From Natrinema salinisoli (lineage in GTDB: Archaea; Halobacteriota; Halobacteria; Halobacteriales; Natrialbaceae): DNA of 64,000 bases. The stretch's first letter is position 1. Every line of letters starts with the position of its first letter. Of this stretch, positions 35,660 to 44,661 are shown one piece after another. The notes beneath the pieces are model-generated. The model had not been told where the DNA came from. It did no database searches and saw nothing but the letters and a program-made list of their open reading frames with translations. Location: NCBI RefSeq assembly GCF_020405205.1, contig NZ_CP084469.1:3968001-4032000 (forward strand). Direction: 5' to 3'. A program made the position numbers and the translations under genes.

Positions 35660-36777
35660 GTTATCAGCCCCACGATTATCGCGGTCAGAATGAGATTGGC
35701 GAAGGAGAGGACGAGTAGTCCCTTCCAGCCGATCTCGATGAGTTGGTCGATCCGAACCCGGGGAACCGCCGATCGCAGCCACTGCGTCGCGAAGAAGACG
35801 CCCCAGATCTTGATGATGAACCAGACGATCCCGAGCGCCGCCGGTCCGGGACCGGCGGGACCGCCGAGGAAGATCGTCGCGATGATCGCACCGCCGAGGA
35901 AGATGTGGAGGAACTCCCCGAGGTAGATCAGTACGAAGTAGACCGAGGAGTACTCGGTCTGGTAGCCGGCGACGATCTCGGTCGGTGCCTCCGGCGTGTC
36001 GAAGGGGTTGCGGCCGACTTCCGCGAAGTTCGCGACGAGGAACAGGACGAACGCGAAGGGGTTGACCAGCGCGTACCACGAGGGGATCGAAACGCCCGCG
36101 ATCGTCACCAGCGGCTCCGCCTGAGCCGAAACGATCTCGCCCAGCTGCAGCGTGCCGGCGAAGATCACGACCGACATCCCGGTGATGACCAGCGGGATCT
36201 CGTAGGCGATGTTCTGTGCCACCGCGCGGAGCCCGCCGAGCATCGAGTACTTGTTCGCCGACGCGTAGCCGGCCATCACCAGGCCGAGGCTCGCGATGCC
36301 CGACACCGCGAAGACGTACGCGAGTCCGACTTCGGGGTCGGCGAGGTGAATCCCGCTTCCCATCGGAATGACGGCGAACCCGAGCAGCGCCGACGACGCG
36401 ACGACGATCGGCGCGAGGTCGTACGCCGGCCGATCCGCGTTTTCGGGGATGACGAGCTCCTTCGACAGGAGCCGCACGGAGTCGGCGACGATAATGAGGA
36501 TTCCGGCCGGTCCGAGCCGGTTGACGGCGATCCGGTCCGTGAAGGCGGCGGTTATCTTCCGTTTCGCCCACGGTCCAGCGACGCCGGTCATCGCGAGCAT
36601 CAGGTTGCCGACGATGAAGGCCGCGAGGAAGGTCGCGAGCAGTTCACCGCCGAGTCCGAGCCCGTCGAGGCCGGTCAGCTCGCCGATCCGCTCGGGAAGC
36701 AAGACGGTATCCTGCAGCGGCACTGCCGGTAGTGCCGGCGTCACATCGGTCGCGCCGGTGACGGTCGTGCCGCTCAT
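35656..36777 (-). CDS. nuoH: NADH dehydrogenase-like subunit H
   Basis: 373 residues, eight or nine helices forming part of the quinone cavity. Characteristic blocks are NRLGPAGILIIVADSVRLLSK (pieces), YASANKYSMLGGLRAVAQNI, YEIPLVITGMSVVI and FAEVGRNPFDTPEAPTEIVAGY with the conserved acidic loop. It lies one base from nuoCD and overlaps nuoI, consistent with co-translation. Confidence 0.93.
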   Translation of the reverse strand: MSGTTVTGATDVTPALPAVPLQDTVLLPERIGELTGLDGLGLGGELLATFLAAFIVGNLMLAMTGVAGPWAKRKITAAFTDRIAVNRLGPAGILIIVADSVRLLSKELVIPENADRPAYDLAPIVVASSALLGFAVIPMGSGIHLADPEVGLAYVFAVSGIASLGLVMAGYASANKYSMLGGLRAVAQNIAYEIPLVITGMSVVIFAGTLQLGEIVSAQAEPLVTIAGVSIPSWYALVNPFAFVLFLVANFAEVGRNPFDTPEAPTEIVAGYQTEYSSVYFVLIYLGEFLHIFLGGAIIATIFLGGPAGPGPAALGIVWFIIKIWGVFFATQWLRSAVPRVRIDQLIEIGWKGLLVLSFANLILTAIIVGLIT

Positions 36778-36778
36778 A

Positions 36779-38437
36779 CTACCTGTCCACCTCCCCGAGG
36801 ACGATGTCGAGGCTGCCCAGCGACGCGATCAGGTCCGGCACGTACTCCCCTTCGGCCATCTCGGGCAGCGCCGAGAGGTTGTGGAAACACGGACTCCGGA
36901 TCTTGAACCGGCCCGGTTTGTCCGTCCCGTCCGAACGCATGTAGATGCCGAGTTCGCCCTTCGCGGCCTCGACGCTGCGGTAAATCTCCGTGTCCGCGTC
37001 CGGCTTGAGCGTCCGGGGGACGTTGCTCTGAACCGTCCGCTCGTCTTCGGGCCAGTCCTCGAGCAGATCGACGCACTGCTCGATGATCTTCGCGGACTCC
37101 TCGACCTCCTGCATGCGAACGAGGACGCGGCTGTAGTTGTCGCAGCCGTCCTCGGTGACGACGTCCCACTCGAGGTTGTCGTAGTAGCCGTAGGGGTCGT
37201 CCCGGCGGAGGTCGTAGTCGATGCCGGAGCCGCGGGCGACGGGGCCGGTACAGCCGTACTGTTTGGCGACCTCGGGCTCGAGGATCCCGGTGTCGTGACA
37301 CCGAACCTGGAAGATCTCGTTGCCCGTCAGCAGGTCGTTGTACTCGTCGACCTTCGCGGGGAGCCCGTCGAGGAAGTCCCGCGTCTTTTCGAAGAACTCC
37401 TCGCGGGGTTCGGGCAGGTCCCAGGCGACCCCGCCGAGCCGGAAGTAGTTGAACATGAGCCGCTGGCCGGTGAGGTCCTCCAGGATGTCCTGGACGACCT
37501 CGCGGTCGCGCATGCCGTACTGGAAGATGGCGGTGAAGTCGCCGTAGACGTCCAGCGCGAACGTGGCGAGCGCGAGCATGTGCGCGGCGATCCGACAGAG
37601 TTCGGCCCCCATCGTCCGGATGACCTGCGCGTACTCGGGGACCTCGATGTCCGCGAGGTCCTCGGCCGTGCGCGCGTACGCCCACTCGTTGAGCAGGCCG
37701 GCGGAGACGTAGTCCCAGCGGTCGGGGTAGGGCATGATCTGGTGGCGGTAGGTCCCCTGCTGACACATCTGCTCCTCGCAGCGGTGCAGATAGCCGATAT
37801 CGGGATCGACGTCGACGACCGTTTCGCCGTCGAGTACCGTCTCGATGTGGAGCACGCCGTGGGTCGCCGGGTGGTGGGGACCGATGTTGAGGAACATCGT
37901 GTCCGACTCGTCGTCGTGGTGGTCCGGCTGGACCGGGTTGGCGTGTTCGGTCAGGGTCACGAGCTGGGGTTTCTCCTGATCGTAGCCCCGCGAGAGCGGG
38001 TGACCCTGCCAGGTTTCTGGCAGGAGGATCCGTCGCGGATCGGGGTGCCCCTCGTAGTCGATGCCGACGAGGTCGAACGCCTCCCGCTCGTGCCAGTCGG
38101 CGGTTCGGAAGACCGGCTCGGCAGTCTGGCTGACCGGCTCGTCGGTGGTCGTCGGAACGACGACCGACACCTCCTGTGTCGGATCCGCGTACTTTCGGAG
38201 GTGATAGATCGACTCGTAGCGGTCCGCGTACTCCTGTGCGGTGAGATTGGCGAGGTGATCGAACCCCGCCTCGTCGCGAAGATCCGTGAGGACGTCCTGC
38301 ACGTCGTCCGGCCGGATGACGAATCCGGGCGCGTTCAGGTGGTCGTCGCGTGCGAGCGCGCGATCGCCGATCAGCGCCGCGAGCTCGTCTTCCGTGACCT
38401 CGATCGACGGCTGGCCTCGCTCGAGTCCCGTGCTCAT
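36779..38437 (-). CDS. nuoCD: NADH dehydrogenase-like fused subunit C/D
   Basis: 552 residues. The first 160 are the NuoC domain, with YADRYESIYHLRKYADPTQE and ADWHEREAFDLVGIDYEGHP. The rest is NuoD, with FLNIGPHHPATHGVLHIETV at its start, DIGYLHRCEEQMC and YRHQIMPYPDRWDYVS. The histidine pair and Asp/Tyr that hold the quinone head are in these blocks. A C-D fusion occurs in several lineages and is usual in haloarchaea. It overlaps nuoB by four bases. Confidence 0.93.
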   Translation of the reverse strand: MSTGLERGQPSIEVTEDELAALIGDRALARDDHLNAPGFVIRPDDVQDVLTDLRDEAGFDHLANLTAQEYADRYESIYHLRKYADPTQEVSVVVPTTTDEPVSQTAEPVFRTADWHEREAFDLVGIDYEGHPDPRRILLPETWQGHPLSRGYDQEKPQLVTLTEHANPVQPDHHDDESDTMFLNIGPHHPATHGVLHIETVLDGETVVDVDPDIGYLHRCEEQMCQQGTYRHQIMPYPDRWDYVSAGLLNEWAYARTAEDLADIEVPEYAQVIRTMGAELCRIAAHMLALATFALDVYGDFTAIFQYGMRDREVVQDILEDLTGQRLMFNYFRLGGVAWDLPEPREEFFEKTRDFLDGLPAKVDEYNDLLTGNEIFQVRCHDTGILEPEVAKQYGCTGPVARGSGIDYDLRRDDPYGYYDNLEWDVVTEDGCDNYSRVLVRMQEVEESAKIIEQCVDLLEDWPEDERTVQSNVPRTLKPDADTEIYRSVEAAKGELGIYMRSDGTDKPGRFKIRSPCFHNLSALPEMAEGEYVPDLIASLGSLDIVLGEVDR

Positions 38438-39141
38438 GGCGAATCAGCCCAGTTGTAGCGCATGACGAGGTCCTCCTCGTCGATGTCGTCCGCGAGCTTC
38501 TGGACGAGCTCGTCCTTGGGCAGGTCGCCGAACTCCTCGAGCTCGTACGGCTTGACCACGACGGGCGTCGATTCGCCGTTGCGGATCCGCTCCTGGAGTT
38601 TGGCGATGCCGTAGACGAGCGCTTCCGGTCGCGGCGGGCAGCCGGGGACGTGGATGTCGATGGGGATGATCTCCTCGGCACCCTTGACGACGTTGTATCC
38701 CTCCTGGAAGGGGCCGCCGGAGATCGTACACGAGCCCATGCCGACGACGAACTTGGGTTCGGGCATCTGGTCGTAGACCCGCTTCATGCGGGGGCCGAAC
38801 TTGGAGACGATCGTCCCGGGGACGATCATCACGTCGGCCTGCCGGGGTGAAGCGCGGGGAACGCCGGCCCCGAAGCGGTCGAGGTCGTGTTTGATCGCGT
38901 ACGTGTGCATCATCTCGATGCTGCAACACGCGATCCCGAACTGGAGCATGAACATGGAGTTGCCCCGCACCCAGTTCATGAACTTGTCGAACTTCGTGAG
39001 GATGAACGGGGTCGACCCGAACGCCTCCCGGAGCTTGGAGTTGAAGCGGTCGTCGGCACCCTCACCGATCCGCGAATCCCGGGTGTCCGTCGACGGTGCG
39101 GTGCTGTCGTAGATTTGCTTGCGCGGTTGTTCGCTACTCAT
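38434..39141 (-). CDS. nuoB: NADH dehydrogenase-like subunit B
   Basis: 235 residues. It holds the terminal N2 [4Fe-4S] cluster next to the quinone site. Ligands are the tandem Cys of FGIACCSIEMMHTYA, the Cys in VVGMGSCTISGG and the Cys in HVPGCPPRPEAL. A disordered head of about 45 residues precedes the domain. The C-terminal 45 residues with ELEEFGDLPKDELVQKLADD are longer than in bacterial NuoB. It overlaps nuoA by four bases. Confidence 0.93.
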   Translation of the reverse strand: MSSEQPRKQIYDSTAPSTDTRDSRIGEGADDRFNSKLREAFGSTPFILTKFDKFMNWVRGNSMFMLQFGIACCSIEMMHTYAIKHDLDRFGAGVPRASPRQADVMIVPGTIVSKFGPRMKRVYDQMPEPKFVVGMGSCTISGGPFQEGYNVVKGAEEIIPIDIHVPGCPPRPEALVYGIAKLQERIRNGESTPVVVKPYELEEFGDLPKDELVQKLADDIDEEDLVMRYNWADSP

Positions 39142-39545
39142 TGTCTGTCAGTTTCCAGCTGGCGCGGTGTCTGTGCCCACTGTACTGCGCCCGTGCGCCA
39201 CGCCCACGCGAGTCCGACGAGCAGGATGGCGACGAACAACAGCATCGGTCCGAGCGCGCGGACCAGCGAGATCTCCGGCGCGGCGAGCGCATCCTGATAG
39301 GCGACCGCCCACGGGAACAACAGGACGGTCTCGATATCGAAGACGACGAACAGCAGCGCAACCATGTAGTACTGGATATTGAACCGGATGCGCGTTCCGC
39401 CGGTCGGAATCTCGCCACTCTCGTAGGTGGCTCGTTTGCTCGTTTCGGGCACGGTGGGCCGCAGGAGGTACGATACCGTCATCATCCCGAACGGTATCAG
39501 CACTCCGACGAGCGCCAGCGCCCCGATGGCGATCCAATCATTCAT
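39138..39545 (-). CDS. nuoA: NADH dehydrogenase-like subunit A
   Basis: 135 residues from the ATG at 39545 (MNDWIAIGALALVGV); the frame is open for 38 more codons, but these lie in the operon's promoter region. Three helices. YYMVALLFVVFDIETVLLFP is the family signature, with Asp-Glu in the second helix, and the loop before it is the quinone-access loop. It is the first gene of the operon. Upstream on the same strand, CCCTTATG about 35-45 bases before the ATG may be the promoter element. Confidence 0.9.
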   Translation of the reverse strand: MNDWIAIGALALVGVLIPFGMMTVSYLLRPTVPETSKRATYESGEIPTGGTRIRFNIQYYMVALLFVVFDIETVLLFPWAVAYQDALAAPEISLVRALGPMLLFVAILLVGLAWAWRTGAVQWAQTPRQLETDRQ

Positions 39546-39827
39546 CTCGGTAACGTTCGAGGCTTCAGACCGCACGCACATAAGGGTTGATTCTTCGTTA
39601 TTCGGGGAAACACGGGCCGAGACGCGGTTCTGCGGGAGGCATCCTTCGTGAATAATCACGTGAAACTATAGCTGCTCGTGGAGAACGTAACCGGATCGAT
39701 AATAGAGTATCATTCGCTGCCGAAATCAGGGGCTACGCACGCTCGAGACGGCTTTCCCTGCTACCCCCGCGAATTCGCTCGATCGAACAGTTTCCCGTCG
39801 CCGATGGCCACGTTCACCGGCGTCCGC

Positions 39828-40466
39828 CTAGCGATCGCGGTTCCGGAACGCCGGCGTCCCGCTATCGTGAAGCTCTCGAGAGACAGCACCGACGCCCTCG
39901 CGTAAGTCCTCGTGGTAGGCGACCAGTCGATCGCGGACCTCGTCGTGCTGGCGAGCGAGAATCTGCGCGGCCGACAGTGCCGCGTTGAACGATTTCCCGG
40001 CGTCGACCGCGACCAGCGGCGCGCCGGTCGGCATGCCGATGACGCTGTCGACCGATTTCTCCTGGACCGGGACGCCGATGACCGGCAACGGATACGCGAT
40101 CGACGCGGTCATGTTCGGGAGGTCCGCGGACTTGCCGCCCGCACCGGCGATGATCACCTCGAGGCCCCGTTCCTCCGCGGTTTCGGCGTACACAGTCATC
40201 AAGTCCGGCGTTCGATGGGCCGAGGTCACGTAGGTCTCGAAGGTAAACTGCTCCGCCGGCGAGTTCTCGTAATCGGTCTGCTCGGCGAAGCCGAGTTCGT
40301 CGACGAAGGCGTCGTAGGCTCCGCGGCGCTTGCCGCCGGTCATCATCGTCTCGAGGTCGGAGTCGCTCCCCATGACGATCCCGACGTCGGGCGTTTCCTC
40401 GGCGGGACGATCCTGGCTCGCTTCGTCCTGTAGGCGGTCGATCAGGTCGCTAACGCTGTCGCTCAT
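39828..40466 (-). CDS. purE: 5-(carboxyamino)imidazole ribonucleotide mutase PurE
   Basis: 212 residues. It moves the carboxyl group made by PurK onto the imidazole ring in purine synthesis. VGIVMGSDSDLETM opens the fold, VTSAHRTPDLM carries the catalytic His, and IAGAGGKSADLPNMTAS and VPVQEKS complete the active site. Compared with bacterial PurE, about 25 residues are added at the N-terminus and about 20 between the SDSD and SAHRTP blocks (KRRGAYDAFVDELGFAEQ). It is 97 bases downstream of purK on the same strand. Confidence 0.92.
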   Translation of the reverse strand: MSDSVSDLIDRLQDEASQDRPAEETPDVGIVMGSDSDLETMMTGGKRRGAYDAFVDELGFAEQTDYENSPAEQFTFETYVTSAHRTPDLMTVYAETAEERGLEVIIAGAGGKSADLPNMTASIAYPLPVIGVPVQEKSVDSVIGMPTGAPLVAVDAGKSFNAALSAAQILARQHDEVRDRLVAYHEDLREGVGAVSRELHDSGTPAFRNRDR

Positions 40467-40563
40467 GCGTGAAGGTGGTCGGGCGATCGACTTGAAACGA
40501 TAGCAAACGAGACGGACGACGGGTGACCGCGCAGCCGACGCTACGTTGGGAACGTCACGGCGT

Positions 40564-41727
40564 TTACGTTCGGAAGGTTACGGCGTCCTCGAGTTCGCGC
40601 GCACGCTCGAGCAAATCCTCGACCGATTCGTTCTCCTCGACCGCCGAGAGCGTCACGTGGCCCATTTTCCGCAGCGGCCGGGCCTGGCGCTTGCCGTACC
40701 AGTGGAGGGTCGCGCCGGGCGTCTCGAGGATCTCGTCGATGTCCTCCAACTGTGCGGACTGCTCTTCGTCGACGTCGCCGAGCAGGTTCGTCATCGCGGT
40801 CGGCGAGCGCAGTTCGGTCGAGCCCAGCGGCCAGCCGAGGACGGCGCGGGCGTGCTGTTCGAACTGCGAGGTTTGCGCCCCTTCGATCGTCCAGTGGCCG
40901 GAGTTGTGCGGCCGCGGCGCGATCTCGTTGAGCAGTATCTTTCCGTCTGGCGTTTCAAAGAGCTCGATCCCGTACACGCCGCGTCCGTCCATCACCTCGA
41001 GGACGTCACGCGCCACCGCGTGAGCCCGCTCGGTGACGGCCTCGCTCGAGCGCGGGGGAACGACCGTCTCCCGGAGGATCTCCTCTTCGTGAATGTTCTC
41101 CCCGATCGGGAAGGTCGCGACTTCGTCGGCTCCCTTGACGGCGATGACCGACACCTCGCGCTCGAAGTCGACGAACGACTCGACCATCGCGGGGCCGGCG
41201 ACCGACTCGAGAGCCTCCTCCGCGTCGGCTTTCGACTCGACGGGGACGTTGCCCCGGCCGTCGTAACCGCCGGTCCGGGCTTTGAGCATCACCGGGGCGC
41301 CGTAGTCGTCGATCGCCTCGCGGACGTCGTCGGCGTCCTCGACTTCGCGAAACGGCGGCACCGGAACGCCGGCGTCCTCGAGCTCTCGCTTCTGGACGAG
41401 TTTGTCGTGAATCGTCTCCAGCGTCGACGGCTTCGGGTGGACGGGCGTTCCGGTGTCCTCGCTCACGCGCTCCATTACGTCCTGATCCGCGAGTTCGATT
41501 TCGAACGTGAGGACGTCGGCGCGCGCGGCGAGTTCGCGGATCCCCGCTTCGTCGTCGAACCCGGCGACGATCTGATCGCGGGCGACGAGCGCCGCGGGAC
41601 AGTCCGGCGTCGGATCGAGCACGACCACCTCGACGCCCAGCGGCGCGGCCGCCTCGGCGAGCATCCGTCCGAGCTGTCCCCCTCCGACTACGCCGATCGT
41701 CGGTCCCGGCGTCCGTAGCGTCGTCAT
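40564..41727 (-). CDS. purK: N5-carboxyaminoimidazole ribonucleotide synthase PurK
   Basis: 387 residues. An ATP-grasp enzyme that makes N5-CAIR from AIR, bicarbonate and ATP. TIGVVGGGQLGRMLAEAAAP is the N-terminal block, VMLKARTGGYDGRGN the ATP-grasp Lys and glycine loop, and GIELFETPDGKILLNEIAPR (near 265) the metal-binding Glu/Asn pair. The C-terminal domain ends with MGHVTLSA. It precedes purE in the same transcription unit. Confidence 0.93.
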   Translation of the reverse strand: MTTLRTPGPTIGVVGGGQLGRMLAEAAAPLGVEVVVLDPTPDCPAALVARDQIVAGFDDEAGIRELAARADVLTFEIELADQDVMERVSEDTGTPVHPKPSTLETIHDKLVQKRELEDAGVPVPPFREVEDADDVREAIDDYGAPVMLKARTGGYDGRGNVPVESKADAEEALESVAGPAMVESFVDFEREVSVIAVKGADEVATFPIGENIHEEEILRETVVPPRSSEAVTERAHAVARDVLEVMDGRGVYGIELFETPDGKILLNEIAPRPHNSGHWTIEGAQTSQFEQHARAVLGWPLGSTELRSPTAMTNLLGDVDEEQSAQLEDIDEILETPGATLHWYGKRQARPLRKMGHVTLSAVEENESVEDLLERARELEDAVTFRT

Positions 41728-41904
41728 TACGCGGCGGTTCTCGTCGCCCGCGGTTAAGAATTCCCAAACGGCCTGCGCTCGAGGCGAACGCGCTGTCTCG
41801 TCTCGATCGATCGGTTCTCTGTCTCTGGATCGAACCGCCGAACCTAGGCGACGTGCGTTCTCGTATAAATTCGTTGTGCAGAGAAATCGCGCCGGAAACT
41901 GGGC

Positions 41905-41918
41905 GCTATTATATACAT
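41905..41918 (+). promoter_or_regulatory. TATA element of the DUF4097-type lipoprotein gene
   Basis: CTATTATATACATA lies 25-38 bases before the ATG at 41943, strongly AT-rich in a GC-rich region. It is well placed for a leaderless transcript. Confidence 0.6.
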
Positions 41919-41942
41919 AGATGGCAACGTACAGACACGAAC

Positions 41943-42776
41943 ATGAGATCGAGCATATCGCGGCGTCGGGTGCTCGCCGGTAGCGGTGTGTGTCTGCTCG
42001 CGTCGCTCGCCGGCTGCCTCGCGACCGGCCGAGGGGAAACGGAGACCGTTACGGAAACGTACGGCCCCGACGACGTCGACGCGGTTTCGCTCACGACCGA
42101 ACACGGGTCGGTCGCCGTCGCGGGAACGGGAAGTGACGCGATCGAGATTCACGGCCACAAGGCCGCGCCGACCGAGGACTCCCTGGAATCGATGACGATG
42201 GCGACCGGTCTCGACGATGGCCGCCTCGCCGTCGACGCACGACGGGGCGAGGAGCCGCCGTTCCTGTTCGGTCCCGATCCGAAACTGGACCTCGAGGCGA
42301 CGGTCCCCGACGGAACGCGAGTCGCACGTGCAGCGACGGTGAACGGGGACATCGACGTCCGCGACGTGACCGGCGAGTTGGAAGCGAACACGACCAACGG
42401 GGATATCGACGTTCAGGGCGTCGACGGTGGGTTGGTCACCGAGACCACCAACGGATCGGTTCGGGTGGCCGGCGTCAGCGGTGACGTTCGCGCGTCGACG
42501 ACCGACGGCGGGATCGATATCACGCTCGAGAGCGGCGGGGGCGGTGATCTGGTTGCCGAAAGCACGAACGGCGAGATCACCGTTCGCGCACCCCCCTCGC
42601 TCGATGCGACCGTCAGCGTCTCGACGACGAACGGAGCGACCGCCGTCGAGGGGTTCGACGGCGAAACCGCCTCGAGCGACGGCTCGTTCGAGATGACGCT
42701 CGGCGACGGGACGCGCAGTATTCGCGTCGAGACGACTAACGGCGGCGTAACCGTTCGGAACGAAGACGGCGCGTGA
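41943..42776 (+). CDS. Tat-exported lipoprotein with DUF4097-type beta repeats
   Basis: 277 residues. The head MRSSISRRRVLAGSGVCLLA has twin arginines and is followed by lipobox LAGC near 26, so it should be exported by Tat and lipid-anchored. The rest is a right-handed beta solenoid-like series of turns repeating G-D-I-D-V and T-T-N-G (DIDVRDVTGELEANTTNGDI, TETTNGSVRVAGVSGDVRAS), the pattern of DUF4097 proteins. In bacteria such domains occur with stress regulators; no partner is seen here. It has its own TATA element. Confidence 0.78.
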   Translation: MRSSISRRRVLAGSGVCLLASLAGCLATGRGETETVTETYGPDDVDAVSLTTEHGSVAVAGTGSDAIEIHGHKAAPTEDSLESMTMATGLDDGRLAVDARRGEEPPFLFGPDPKLDLEATVPDGTRVARAATVNGDIDVRDVTGELEANTTNGDIDVQGVDGGLVTETTNGSVRVAGVSGDVRASTTDGGIDITLESGGGGDLVAESTNGEITVRAPPSLDATVSVSTTNGATAVEGFDGETASSDGSFEMTLGDGTRSIRVETTNGGVTVRNEDGA

Positions 42777-42914
42777 GACGGCTAACCGGCCGGGTGAGGC
42801 GTGGTCTCTCGAGACGGCGAATCCTCGATCGATCCGCGGCGTCGGGCTCCGCGGGTTCCCGTCGGCTCACCCGAGAACGGTACCTCTTTTACCTGCCCTC
42901 TCCACCCCACGCCT

Positions 42915-43349
42915 ATGACCACGCTCGGACTGGTGGTCGCGGAATTCAACCGACCGATCACCGAGCAGATGGAGCAGGAGGCACTCGAGGCGGCCACTGC
43001 CGCGGGTGCCGAGGTGTACGAGACGGTCCACGTCCCGGGAGTGTACGATGCCCCGCTGGCCGCGGATCGACTCGCGCGCCTCGATGCCGTCGACGCCGTC
43101 GCAGTCATCGGAACCGTCATCACCGGTGACACGGACCACGATCAGGTGATCACCGACGCCACCGCCCAGCGGCTCTCCGACGTGAGTCTCGAACGCGACA
43201 CGCCCGTGACCCTCGGCGTGACCGGGCCCGGCATGTCGGCCGCCGAATCGCGCGAACGCGTCGAAAACGCGGCGAAAGCCGTCGACGGGGCGCTCAGTCT
43301 CGTCGACGAACTACCCAACCCCAGTTCAGCGACCGATTCCCAACAATGA
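42915..43349 (+). CDS. ribH: 6,7-dimethyl-8-ribityllumazine synthase
   Basis: 144 residues, the length of archaeal lumazine synthases. It joins the ribityl pyrimidine and butanone phosphate in riboflavin synthesis. LGLVVAEFNRPITEQMEQEA is the first strand and helix, VHVPGVYDAPLAA the substrate loop (P-G-x-x-D/E), and VIGTVITGDTDHDQVITD the phosphate-binding GDT-x-H motif. The ATG at 42915 follows a short T-rich stretch. The stop overlaps the aminotransferase start (ATGA), so the two are co-translated. Confidence 0.9.
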   Translation: MTTLGLVVAEFNRPITEQMEQEALEAATAAGAEVYETVHVPGVYDAPLAADRLARLDAVDAVAVIGTVITGDTDHDQVITDATAQRLSDVSLERDTPVTLGVTGPGMSAAESRERVENAAKAVDGALSLVDELPNPSSATDSQQ

Positions 43350-44491
43350 CGATGGAATTCACCGACCGCGTATCCCGAGTCGAACCGTCCGCAACGCTCG
43401 CTATCTCCGCGCTCGCCACCGAACTCGAGGCCGAGGGCGCAGACGTCGTCGACCTGAGCGTCGGCGAGCCCGACTTCCCCACGCCCGAGAACATCGTCAA
43501 GGCGGGCAAGGACGCGATGGACGCCGGCCACACCGGCTACACGACCTCCGCCGGCATCCTCGAGCTGCGGGAGGCGATCGCCGACAAACTGGCCGACGAC
43601 GGCCTCGATCACAACGCCGACGAGATCATCGTCACGCCCGGCGCGAAGCAGGCACTCTACGAGATCGTCCAGGCACTGGTCGGCGAGGGCGACGAAGTCG
43701 TCCTGCTCGACCCCGCGTGGGTCTCCTACGAGGCCATGGTGAAGATGGCTGGCGGCGACCTCACTCGCGTCGACCTCTCCGATTCGGAGTTCCAGCTCGA
43801 GCCGGCACTCGACGACCTCGGGGCCGCCGTCTCCGACGAGACCGAGCTGCTGATCGTCAACTCGCCGTCGAACCCCACCGGTGCCGTCTACTCGGATGCG
43901 GCACTCGAGGGCGTCCGCGATCTCGCCGTCGAACACGACATCACCGTCATCAGCGACGAGATCTACAAGGAGATTACCTACGGCGTCGAACCGACGAGTC
44001 TGGGCACGCTCGAGGGCATGGCCGACCGGACCGTCACGGTCAACGGCTTCTCGAAGGCCTACTCGATGACCGGCTGGCGGCTCGGCTACTTCGCCGGCCC
44101 CGAGGAGCTGATCGACCAGGCGGGTAAGCTCCACAGCCACTCCGTTTCCTCCGCGGTGAACTTCGTCCAGCACGCCGGGCTCGAGGCGCTCGAGACCGAG
44201 GACGCCGTCACCGAGATGGTGGAGGCCTTCGAAGAGCGCCGTGACCTCGTCGTGGACCTGCTCGACGACCACGGCGTGGACGTCGCCGTGCCGGAGGGCG
44301 CGTTCTACATGATGCTCCCGGTAGCTGAGGACGATCAGGCGTGGTGTGAGGGCGCGATCGAAGACGCCCACGTCGCGACGGTGCCCGGCAGCGCGTTCGG
44401 AACGCCCGGCTACGCGCGGATCTCGTACGCGGCGAGCGAGGAGCGGCTCGAGGAGGGCATCGAGCGACTGGCCGAGGAAGGCTACCTGTAA
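43346..44491 (+). CDS. Aspartate-type aminotransferase (PLP, class I)
   Basis: 381 residues. Fold type I aminotransferase with SVGEPDFPTPENI near 37, YTTSAGILELREAIA, NSPSNPTGAVYSDAALEG (PLP Asn), ISDEIYKEITYG (PLP Asp/Tyr), and the Schiff-base Lys in NGFSKAYSMTGWRLGY near 235. The C-terminal Arg in YARISYAASEERLEEG is the carboxylate ligand. It most likely uses aspartate or aromatic amino acids. Overlapping ribH start and stop indicate an operon, although the pathways are not obviously linked. Confidence 0.9.
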   Translation: MTMEFTDRVSRVEPSATLAISALATELEAEGADVVDLSVGEPDFPTPENIVKAGKDAMDAGHTGYTTSAGILELREAIADKLADDGLDHNADEIIVTPGAKQALYEIVQALVGEGDEVVLLDPAWVSYEAMVKMAGGDLTRVDLSDSEFQLEPALDDLGAAVSDETELLIVNSPSNPTGAVYSDAALEGVRDLAVEHDITVISDEIYKEITYGVEPTSLGTLEGMADRTVTVNGFSKAYSMTGWRLGYFAGPEELIDQAGKLHSHSVSSAVNFVQHAGLEALETEDAVTEMVEAFEERRDLVVDLLDDHGVDVAVPEGAFYMMLPVAEDDQAWCEGAIEDAHVATVPGSAFGTPGYARISYAASEERLEEGIERLAEEGYL

Positions 44492-44630
44492 GCCGGTTTT
44501 CGCGGCTCGCGATCGCTTTTCCGGCCGGCTGCGACTGTTTTCCGTTGATTTACCGTTGCGATCAGCTCCGGGTTCGTTTCGGGCGGCGGTATCCGGACTC
44601 GGAATTCGGTTCCGGTACGAGACGCCTCGA

Positions 44631-44638
44631 GTTTATAC
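44631..44638 (+). promoter_or_regulatory. TATA-like element of the HNH gene
   Basis: GTTTATAC ends 23 bases before the ATG at 44662, suitable for a leaderless transcript and supporting that start over the open frame further upstream. Confidence 0.5.
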
Positions 44639-44661
44639 GTGATGCCGCGGCCAACGGTCGC

